From positions 372,001 through 436,000 of the forward strand of contig JALIZF010001832.1 in NCBI GenBank assembly GCA_029948255.1: 64,000 nucleotides of DNA, given 5' to 3'. Source of the stretch: Telmatactis stephensoni. Lineage: Eukaryota > Cnidaria > Anthozoa > Actiniaria > Isophelliidae. Shown one piece after another: positions 51,001 to 63,000 of this stretch. Position 1 is the stretch's first letter. Every line of letters starts with the position of its first letter. A model generated the notes under the pieces. That model made no database searches and was not told the DNA's origin. It saw nothing but the letters and a program-made list of their open reading frames with translations. Made by a program: the position numbers and the translations under genes.

Positions 51001-54000
51001 CTGCCTCTGTTCCTCCGCGGAGACCTGGTCTTCTGGTAGTCTGCTTTCGATTTCTGTAAGTTTTGTCATCGCCTGAAATAGGACAAATAGATCAATTGCT
51101 GGCGAAAGATGTTGATAATTTGTGGCCGTTCAAAGCTGTGCCATTGTATAATTAACTACAACCCATTAAACTTAGCAGCTTTGAATACGAGTGCTTATGC
51201 GTAAGAAATCTACTGATACGGCACAGACGTACCGTAGAGGCACAGTAGAGTCCAACGCCCAATCAAGATTGGGTAAAGTTACGTTTATGGTAAAGTTACG
51301 GAACCGCGGTAGCGCTGAAACGTCCCCTTCTACGGAATCTACTTATACAGCACAGACTTAAGGCAGAGTAAGAGTTACAGTAAAGTCCATACGTCCATTG
51401 AAAATTCGCTGCAGTTACGTTTACGTTAAAGTTACGGAACTGCGCGAACGCTGAAACGTTTCCTTCCAATTATCATACTTATACTCTTTTCACTCCTGAA
51501 CGAGTATAAAATATTTAATAGCTAAACTGCATTATCACAATAAACAGGACAACAGAGTAGGTGGTGGGCATCTCATTTATTCATGCAAATGTCTGATAGC
51601 AGAGTACAATGTAGATATAGGAATATAATAGAAAATATACCGATGGTGATTTGAATGGATGTAGGCTATTTGATATAGACATGCAACGGCCACTTTTTCA
51701 TGCTTATATAAGTAATATGGAGACTCGCGAATAAACTTAAAACGCCCGGGATTTTTCTTTTTACTTTTGAAACTGAAAATTTACGAGAGTACCAGTGTAC
51801 TCTAGAAGAGATGCCTTCCAGTGATTATAACTTCAGATCTTTCATCTTAAATACCCTGCATGGGGAATTACCCTAGGGAACACTCTCTTCTCAACTGGTA
51901 TGCTTATATTACGCAGTTGTGTACATTCCGTAACGCTACTAAATACATTTATACGGCACAAAGATTTACGGTAGAGTAATAGTTACGGCAAAAGTCCATA
52001 GCCAAATCATCAAAATTCGCTACATGCAGTTACGTTTACGGTAGAGTTACGGAGCCGCAGGAAGGGTCAATTTACTGTCAGTTTATACAAACCTTGTGTC
52101 CACTTTTATAAAATGCGTATGTTTTTGTGAGGATTTTCTTTCTGTCGTCGAGTCTACTAAGGAATGCACGAAAGTCAACTTGAAGTTTGTTTATAAGAAC
52201 AACTGTCTCTTCAGCGTTTTCAAAATCAGCATGCGCTAGTTTTTCTGTCTCACGAGCAAGTCTTTCAACACTTTCTTCTTTTTCCTAAAACAAAAAGCAA
52301 TACTTACATAAGTTCATAAAATTTTTACTCTCTATTTCAATGCCGTCGAAGTCCTTTCCATCTACGATGATGATGATGATGATCGTAATAACATTATGCT
52401 TTATTTCATTTGATAACTTTATATAAAGATGATATAAACCTATTAATGTACTGCCCTGTAATGCTCATTAGTGATGATGATGATGATGATGACGATGACG
52501 ATGGCTATTCTAAACTACAACTATAAAGCTATGCTAATTTTATATCAATTTTTCCCTATTAACAAACTATAGCATATTTTTGAGAGTGCTAAAACGATTG
52601 TCAGTTTATGCTGTTGATGAAGGTGGTGGTGGTGATGATGTTGATGATGGTGACGATGATGACGATGATGATAATGAAGTTGGTGATGATGATAAAAACC
52701 ATATGATGTTTACTCTATTGATTCTTACCCTGGCTGCTGCTTCAAATTTTCCATGCTCATCAAGAAGTACTTGTGTGGAGGGTGCGCTATCGCCTGTGTC
52801 TTTATAATTTAAATAATCTTCTGCTTCTTCACGCAGCCACGCATTTAACTGGTGATAAAAGACACAGTGAAATTTGTTATCTTTCCACTCATTCGCTGAT
52901 ACGATTATAATTAATAATAATATATATATTTATATAAGCGATTATAATTAAATTATCTCGTGTGCTGAAGAGATAGGAAATGACATGAAGATAAAGAAAA
53001 CGTGGAACAAGCACATCGCGTGACGTTAAAGATATAACAGGGTAGTGCCCTTTTTCGAGAGCGAAAAATATTTCTTCATAATCTGTTGAGTGATAGAGCA
53101 CGCGCGTCGACCAGTAAGAATGCGCGTTATAGATTTCCAAATAAACACTCACCCGCTTGGCCTCTTCTTCGATCTTGCATTTCTTGACACATTGTTCGAG
53201 GTTTTTCTTTCGTCCTTTCCAGAGATCATCGAGCTGCCGTCGACGAAGGTGCAACGCCTCAAGGACTCTCTCAATGCTGTAACATGCTGCCTTGGTAGCA
53301 TGTCTGTTATTTGTGTCTGCGTGGAGGCCAGCTTGGCGCAGCCGGTCTAACAAAGCTTGTCCCTTGGCTAGAGTCTGCATTGATACTTCGATCACACTTC
53401 TACGAAGATCCTGGTATTGATTGAGTAATGATGAAGCGGATGTCACATCTTCTGCGAGTAGGGCTCTACTAAGTTCGTCTTGAGCCGCAGAAAATTGGTC
53501 TGTGAACTAAAGGAAGAAGATGGTTAACACGTTGGCATCCTGTGGTAAAGCCACAGAATCGTTAATATGTGGGCTTCCTGTGGTAAAGCCATAGAATCGT
53601 TTAACTTGACACAAATTATGAAAATCAAAAGGCCAATTAGAAAAATGGGAGTGCATTATATAAACCTCGAGGCCAATTGAACAATAATGTTTTGACTGGA
53701 AATGTATTGTTGCATAAAAGACACGGTAAAAAGGCTGCAAGTCTGGTATACTATAGCGTATGTTTCTAAGTTAAAGGATGCTTGAATTTGCTAAAGATTA
53801 TTCATACAACATCAAATAGCATGCAGTTCCAGTTATAGCTTTATTTTCTCTTGTTCAGTCTGCCCCAAAAAGCTAAACTATGTTCAAAATTTGCCTGGTG
53901 TACGTTCGGCTGGGTCAGCCAATCATATTGCATGGCGGGACTTTAACTTGTCACGCAATGTTAGCTTTACTTCTCTTTAAAAAAATCAACAATGTCTGTT

Positions 54001-57000
54001 TTGGACTTATGGTAATAATTGCAGGAAACAGAAGATACAATTGAAATTATAATGACAAAGATGTTTGGTTAGAAAGCTTAAATCAATTTTTCAACGGAAT
54101 AATGAAGTTTTATGTCTTCATTAATTATCGGTAAAACACGACAGCAAGGGAAAATTTTTGAATGATTTCTACTCTTGAGTTACAATATGTAACGTATGGA
54201 ATCTTAAAGTCACCCAGTAAGTACATGAAATATCCACATGGCCGCACAGAAATCAGCTATTACGATATAGAATTACTTATGCCGTTAAAAGCCAATAGTA
54301 CGGAGATGTTGTTTGGTTTATGTTGAATGCAATGATCAAACAACGAAAACTGTTTGCTAAGTGGCAAGCTTACACTAAAAGACATGCAGCAAAAATGTGC
54401 CACAAAACGCAAAAACCTTCGTAGAGAACCCAGAAGTCAAAATGTTACTAAAACCGCATAATAAACAGCCTCCAATGGCATCATCTTAGAAGAACTGCAA
54501 AACAATGGGCTCGACAATGGTGGACAAAATCACGGAAATTCACCCTTTTGAACAATAGCGATGAACACGAAGCCATCATTGAAATACTTGAAGCAAGCTG
54601 CCCAATACTTCTTAAATAGCTTTAGCATGGTGTTGAAAACAGCTACAGCAAACAAGCTCCCATCTCTTTACAAAGTTTATCGTATTACCTTGTGCTGTCT
54701 GTTGAGTTCTCTCCAATTTTAATTCCCCTCCTCGTGCCGCAGTTCCAGAAAATCAATTTTGGAATAAAGAGAAATAATTCAGCAGAGAGCCAACGCAGAC
54801 AGCTGTACGTATGTGCTCAGTGTAATGTGAAGGGGATAGGATTTCCAGCCAAATGAGTTACTCTCCTAGCCATTCCTAGCATACCAAGCGGTGTGACAGC
54901 CTCAAAAGCCTCGCGATTCGACAATCTTGGAAGGTCAAAGGGTGCACTAAAGAAAGCTTGGCTTATGATCGACAATCTAAGAAATGCAATCCACGACTAC
55001 GACGACATCAAAAATAGACAATTTTAAATCAATCTGTAAAAATCTATGGAGTAATTAGAGATGGAATGATTTGAATAGTTGGTTGGTGGGTTTGCACGTC
55101 ACGAACCCATACCGATGATTACCGCTGTTGACAAGTGATTTATCCTCTTTCTGGCATCATAGCTTACAAATCAACGACAGCGGCAACCTATGAATGAACT
55201 ACAATGCGTATAACGCGTTCCAATGTATTGCAATATCGTCGTATGGTCTGGCGAGTCTTCCAAATGATTAGGAAAATTATGAGGTCACCAATTTTAACCA
55301 CTCCTCAGTGGCAAAGATGTTTTTGGTGCACAGCTGTGTATTGTACTTCAAGGTATAAGAACAATTTACATCAAACGTTCTCCACAGTAATATTGCATCG
55401 TCGTACTGTGAACTGCAGCCAACCAATAATATTGATATTTTGTTGAAGTGGTCAATCAAGTTACCGTATGTTTTTACAGAAATGCCGAGAACACGATTTG
55501 AAGAGCACTTACATATATTGTACAAAATTAGTACTTTATAGCGGTGCAAATTTATTTTCAAAGCTTTCAAGCTATAAAATTAGAATGAATCTTTACGTCT
55601 TTGACTCTGAAAGGTCATTTTGAAGCTAAATCCATAAAATCAACGACACATAGCTAAAATTATCCCCGAAGTAAACACCCGGCTCGTACCATATTTGGAA
55701 ATGGCCTCGGTGTAAGGGCAGCATAGTAATTCATCGAACAATGGACGAAGAGTAACGAACACAACGCTGAGCGCACAGCACCAGATGTGAGTTTTGTAGC
55801 CTTTTCCTTTCTCATAAAAATCCTGCAAATTTACTAGCATTGTTAGAATGAGTACAATTCAGTTCATATTTTTTTCTTTTTGTTTTTTATTTCTCGAATG
55901 ATGTATTTTCGAGGAAATGATGGAATGTTCCAGAAGTATTTAACTGTGTCAATTACGACCTAAGTTTAGAAATTCAGGTGTCTCATGTTAGTTTTCTACT
56001 TTGGTTTTCCGGCTATGATTCCAGAAACGCATCAATTCATAAGGTTACGAGTGGGGTCAAACCATTGAAAATATTATATTTATGTCGTAACAATATACTA
56101 AATCATATTTTAAGTCCAGTATAAGGAATTTTTAAAGTTTATGATATAAAATGCAAATAAGAATTCACTGACATAAGATAAGATTTGAGAATCCCGTAAG
56201 AAAGGGTCTGCAAAAATCCGACATGAGAAATTGTTATGTTATGGGTGCAACCACTTGATTGTCTTCGTAAAAGCCACAAAAATTCAAACATCGTTGAAAA
56301 TAATGCTTTAAAAGGTTAAAACTTTATCATTAAAGGAAATATTAATCATATGAGAGCATCGTTTTATGTGGTAAAAAGAGAATATCATTCTATGTGGTAG
56401 AAGGTTGAAGTGTCAAAATTAATTTATTGATCTTTTTGAGCAATTCTTGCATGTAGAACTGACCTCACTCAAACGAACACACAAACAAAACGTTAGAAAT
56501 AAGGATTAAAGTTGTACTAAAACTAATCAATGAAAGATATCAGATTCTGGACTTTATCGAATATAACTCCGTCGGACTGAACCCTCCGAAAACGGACACC
56601 CTACCAGAGGTTAAGATTTGAAACATTTCCGGTAAACGCGGTTCAAACGTGTCCGTTTGGGAAGCGTCCGTTAGCGGAGTTTCGACTATAGTTTGTTAAA
56701 GAATCAGTTCGTTAGGAACACATTTCTTTTGGTTGCTTTCCTTTGGATTGTTTGCCACTTGACAGTTAGTTTGCCCCCTCCCCTCCTCTCCCCTCCCCTC
56801 CAGTCGCGTCTTTTCCCTTCTATTCCCCTCTCCTCTCATCGCCTTCCCTCCCCTCCCCCTTTCCCGACGGCCAGTTACGCAGACCACTTGCTATTTTACT
56901 CATTTGTTTACTTATCTGTTTATCTGATAGCCTACCCGCCCAACTGTCTGTCTTTTGATCCCTTCTTATATGTTTGTTTTCTTGGCAAAGAGGTTTGGCA

Positions 57001-60000
57001 TTTACAAAGTGAATGCTTATTCATACATGACCCAATCACATATCAAACTTCTGGAAAGTTCAAAAGTTTCCAAATAAAGAATTTCCAAGAATTCTGACAA
57101 AGGAAACGCCCATCAGATGCACGATCTCCTTCATCGCTAATAAAATTTATCCATCCCTTTGTGATGCAATAATATAAGCATGTCGCTAACCTTTCGGCAA
57201 AAACAAGACTTCTACTGTTACACCACTTATCAAGTAACGCTAGGGTTATCAAAACCCTTAAATACAGTGTCACGGTATACGTAATAGCTGTATGTCTGCA
57301 CCGGCCAATCACGAAAAATGATTTGCCTATTGAAAAACACAAGAGCTAAAACGCAAAAGACAGGGGCGGATTTAGGGGAGGGGTGCAGGGTGTGCGCATC
57401 TCCTCCTGAGTCGACTTTGAGTCCTTTTTTCTCGATATTTTTACGAAATATCCTCTCGACAGTTTCCAATTTATATGATGGTGCACTCCCTCCTGAAAAT
57501 AATCCTGGATCCGCCCCTGAAATAAACAACCTTTTTGTAGGTACTTCTATCCCCATTGACTGTGCTAAATGATATAGTTTGTTTGCGAACGGAAAAAAAG
57601 AGTATGGTAAGTTATAGCGATGCGCCTTGTATGGAGGATAAGAGCATGTACAACACTCTGCATCGAAAAATGACATTTCTTCGAATACTTTATTTTCATT
57701 AAGTCAATATTTCGGACACTTTGCTTTGTGTCCGTATTAAAGAGATTTAGATGAATCTCCGGCTGTTACTAAAGTTATTGTACTTAACTTACAAAATCAG
57801 TGAGTATTACTATTTTTTCATTAATTCTCGTTGAATGTGAGAGAACAGTAGAAAAAAAAACATAAAAAGTATCGATGAGCAATGATTAATGAATCAATTA
57901 TCTCTAATCAACAAATGACGTCACAATCTGACAACTTAATAAGTAATTAACAACCAAACTGACACGAACCTCTTCAACGCCATAATGGAAAGCCAATGAA
58001 GTGTCCAGAAGAACTCGTCGTCCTTCTAATTGAACATTCAAATCTCTCCAAGCGTCTTCTAAAGACTCCGCCATGATACCTCGTGTCTGACCTTCAGCAT
58101 CGACGGGTTGAAGCTGTCTTACAGTCCATAAGATTTCTTGGAATTCTTTCTGTTTGCGCTGAAAAACAAAACAAACAAAACCTATTTACAACTGATTTTG
58201 ATGGGAGAACGAAATATGGGGAATTTTTTTTCGATCATTACAGTTTTTATCGGGCTTGTAAATGGTGACAAAATAATTGAAAAGTCAACTCAAATATTTA
58301 TTGAATATTTAAACAGCCAAATTCTAGGGGTTTATAGCAGTCTATAGGTAGACTAGTCTCCCTCGCAGCAGCTCCTATATAGGTAGACTCACTAACCACA
58401 ACAGAGTTCTAGGTGACACGGGTGAAAAACGCATTGCGCATACTCGAAAGTTTTAAATAAAACTATAAGAGGTCTACGAATTCCCGCCGAATTTTCGAGC
58501 ATGCGCAATGCGTTTTGACCCGTGTCGTTCTAGATGTGCACCTTGTTGCATCTACACAAGCACGGTTTCCTTGACCAGAAAAACTTCTGCGTTGAGACAA
58601 CAAAAATATTGCACTTCAGTTTTCCTTGTCAAAGAAAACTTGTTTGTGTAGATGCGGCTTGACGCGATGTTCGCTAGACTGAGTTTTGCTTGTTAACAAC
58701 ACCCATTCAAATAAAATGGCTCCGTTAGTATTCTACAGAAACAAAACTCTTAGTTCTAGAATCAAATGGTAACTAAAGGAACATTTCTACAAGATGAAGT
58801 TAACAGTTCATCTGATCCCTAGAGAACCTCTTCCAAAACATTTTTCAAACATAAGAATTTACTGATGACAATTTATATAAAAAATATTGACGCTAATAAA
58901 TAATTTATTAATTATTAATAAATTTCAAATTGGAAATAGCTCATTTTAATCAAATCAACGCTTTGATAAAGTTAAACGATTAACAGTTACAACAATCAAA
59001 TACAACAAACATCGTGAACAAATAAAAGTGTTATACATTTCAATTACTATCACGTGGTAAACATAAAAAGTAGGGAGATAATAAACCTCTAAAGGTCAAA
59101 GCAATTAACAACTTAATGGTCGTTAACAGCAATTCCCCATTGTGTACAATTAAAATTTCATACATTTTGTAACCTGTTCCCTCCTCAAAGCCTAATAGTT
59201 TGTAACACACAATACAAATTTTCCAGGTTGATTTAGCTCATAGGACTAGTGCAAAGGTTTTGAAAAGATTCAGAAGAAAGCCATTTGAATGCTACAAGAA
59301 ATATTGGTTTCTTTTTCCCGCCATATTTGAAATGTCTATGAAAAAAATGTTCTAGGTTGGTTAATAAAATATCTCTTCATCAAGTGCTTTTGTCTTTACT
59401 CCAGTATTCCATTTATTTTTCCTTTATCCCCCCTCCCCCCATTGTCTTTTTTTTTTTATGTTTGTACAGTAAACAAAAAATGATTTCCCAAAATTGTTAA
59501 GAGCAATATTTTTCTTGTCTAGTGGGTTCTAAAAAAAATTATCTTAATTTATTTGAAGTCTTTCGCGAATAAAGACGATAAATAAAACGGTTGCTAATAA
59601 AATGCATTTTTTTCCTTTTTCTTTCTTTCTTTCTTTGTCTTTTTCTTTTCTTTCTTTTTTTTTTTTCCTTCTGTCTGTCTGTCTGTCGGGTTTTTTTTTC
59701 TCTCTCTCCTTTCTTTCTTCCTTCCTTCCTTCCTTTCTTTCCGTTTAGTCTTCCTTTTTCAGCAAAGAAGATTTTCTGGGATACTTGGAGTTATAATGGT
59801 AAGTGGTTGCTACTCAGCTAAAGTGAACTTGACAAAACTAGATTGTACCATTGAAATTGACTTTCAAGCACTCTTGCCTACACTTCATAACACCATAAAC
59901 AATGTTAATGAGTAGTGTTCAGTTGTTCAAATCATAATGATACGTTGGCAATGTCACACACATCCAAATACATTGACAGTAACTGTTGTTCAACAAGTGT

Positions 60001-63000
60001 TTTGTCACCATTAAGTTCTTTACCGAAATCTTAGCAAATATCGACATGATGGAACATTTAATAATATCGAGCAAGGAAAATTATAAGAAACATCTGGAGA
60101 CTCATGCTTCCGTTCAACTGCAAACACGACTAAAATCAACTGAGACTCATGTATGTTATTTCGCTCTTTGTTTCTAGGTATTCTAAAAGTGATCGTACAC
60201 AATCAAGTTAGTGTATATGAAGAAGCAAACGGTAATAATGTTTCGATGAATTGCTACAAAGAGACATGACCTTTTGACCTGCAATCCTACGTTACGACTA
60301 CTACTTCGAGCATAGCTGATAAAATTTCACGGAGTTTTAATCCATTCATAATTGTAAAAAATATAATATGGGCATATACTTTATTGACAACATAATTCGT
60401 AGTTGCGTGTAACGATAACAATGGATAGGAATTATTTAATAGAATTATAGTAAACGATTCATATGCAAATGCAAAAGCAAAAAGCAAATTATAGATGTAT
60501 TACATGCGAGCCAACTACTTGAATTATGTCAGTCACTACACTGCAGAAACAAAGCCAAGAAGTTGAAAATACAAACATACAGATAACAAACATTATTCCA
60601 ATGAATTCTAACAACTGTATATCATTACTCTTATGTAATTTCATTGTAGTATTTTAATTAATAATTGATAATCGTTCTTCGAATGAAATATATACTTTCC
60701 CCGAAGTTGATCAATGATTCGCCAGCGCTTGATCACTGGATGTCGTGTGAAGTAAGTCGTTTGTTTATTTACAAGAAGTAAACTTAAACTAAAAGCTGAC
60801 CGTCTAGGAAGCGGGCTCGGTAGGTGCTAAATATAATAACAGTTTGAATACACTAAACTACACTCATTGTTCTCATCGTAGATAGTTTCAAACAAATTCA
60901 GGAAATGCTTGCTTTCTAAGTATAAAATATGGTTAGTAGGGTCAATACGATCGAGCAATACAAGGATGTGGTTTGATTAGTTTCAGCTAATAGGCCATGA
61001 CTAATTATGGGACGCTGGAGCGTTAAAGGACTATTATTGACTCCCTAGAAGAGAATTCAATCAAACTTAATTGATTTGCCATAAATAGTCCTTCAGTCTT
61101 CAGCGGACAGTTGAGATTTGTCTGAGATTTTGAACTGCAAACCATAGTAGTTCCAGTGGCTAAATGACCTTCGATACAACTCCAAGAAGTTTGTGAACAA
61201 TTTTACGAGAACCACAGCTCAAGTGAGTGTATATATAATTACAGTTGACTTACCGTACAATATAATATGAAAATCTACAACTTCATCTGTAAAATATACG
61301 TGGACGAACGCCAAAAGGGTATATGAGTGTGGGTTGATTCCACGGTCAAGACAAATGATTATGCAAAGATCAAATGCCAAACGAACACAAAATCAACACG
61401 CATAGCAATCGCTAAATTCCAAGGGGCTTTCCACGCCCCGGTGAGCAAATATCTGTCTCTCTTGTAATCACTTTGAAAAGGCGACCAGAGTTGACTCAAA
61501 TTAGAGCGTCAGCCAATCAAATGAGTTCCTTTGACAGTATATTAGCACAGTGTAAAACTGTTATCACAACGATCATTTTACTGGTTTTAAGAGTATCTGG
61601 ATTATCTGGTACGACAACCAAATATGGCTAATTCTCCTTGAATGACTTAGTCTGAATAGTTCTAAAGTAAACTACAAAAAATCTAATCACTCAAAAATCC
61701 ACCGCTCAATTCTTGTTTTGTCTAGTGGGTTATGTTACGCCATATTCTCACTAGGTATTCTCGTGAAAATATTCTCTATTATTATAAATAGCATTCTGTC
61801 CTTCCCAAGCCAATTGACAAATGTTTATTCAAGAGTTTGCTGAGAAGTTCTGAATGCAGAGATGCTCTTTATTCTATCCAGATTGTGAATAATTCTACCT
61901 ATTCATTAGTGTGCTAATCAGAAGTCCATCCCCATTTCAAGGACTAGCTTTAGAAATACGCCACATTAGCTTTGTCGTTCATCATCATTACTTATTCAAA
62001 TGCACGTTTTGTTTCCTGATTTGAGTTGATAAGACAATAACAAGCACACAGACTAACAAATCCTTGATCCATACTTTCATTCTTTGGTTTCCCATTCATT
62101 TATTCATTCATCTATTCGTGCATTTATTCATGAAAATTCGCGCTCTAGAAGTTAACAATAATTCATTTGTTTTTCACTCGTGGGCTCATTTAATCACTCA
62201 TTCATCAGTTCATTGTTGATTCCAGTGTTCGTTCATTTGTGTATTGATTTACTGGTATTCGTACATATACACATTCATTCATTCATTTGTCCACTCATTC
62301 TTTTATTCGTTCATTTATTCACTAAAAGAGAAAATCCCTATGTGAAAAACATGACAGTTCGTGACATGACAAAGCAAGTCTCAAATACGATAGAACATAG
62401 CACGCAATATTGCGCGCAACAAATCAATTGTGCAGTACATCAACATCTGAAATGTTTTCACGCAAGTAAGTATAGGACATGCAAAACGACATGCAAAACG
62501 ACACGCAAAACAACACGTAAAACCTTAAACATAATTCACGTTAAGTAGCTGTTAGTAGCTATTCAGTATGATACCCATGGTGACCAGTTTCCGGGAGGGA
62601 AAGGTGGAGGAAAAAGCTGGGTAGGGGAGCGTGCGGCACACTGCAAAAACGCGCAAGTAAATTTACTCAAAACTTGAGTAAATCGATGTATCCACAGTAA
62701 CTCACTTATCCGAGTAAATTTACTGAGTTAGGAGTAAAGGGTACGCAGTTATTCAGTTATTTGAGTAAAGGGTACGAATAAATTTACTCGGCTAAGTGAG
62801 TTACTGTGGATGCACCAATTTACTCAAGTTTTTGAGTAAATTTACTCCGCGTTTTTGCAGTTCAATGACTGTCACATTTAAGCGCAATGTTGCCTACACT
62901 AGACCTTTACCGAATTCGTATCACTGATCACGAAACAAAAGATTCATGTGGAGGGTGGGGTGGATAAATCTATACATTCTCTGTACTTTATCCAACCAAG

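Larger units (their letters stand above)
53507..57969 (-). other. Intron, 4.4 kb
   Basis: Between exons 3 and 4. It holds the 38-bp duplication, the C/T tract and the short DNA-transposon-like element. The section 53,750-56,690 is AT-rich with only short broken ORFs; an ORF of about 66 codons on the minus strand at 55,640-55,840 has no recognised relatives. No convincing gene. Confidence 0.65.

Noticed and set aside
53750..55640. Fossil transposon or retroelement in the 4.4-kb intron
   Set aside because: Short peptide stretches look vaguely coding but have many stops, and I could not identify a transposase or reverse-transcriptase motif.
56693..57097. Plus-strand ORF rich in P, L and S
   Set aside because: Caused by a C/T-rich low-complexity tract; no domain and no conserved features.
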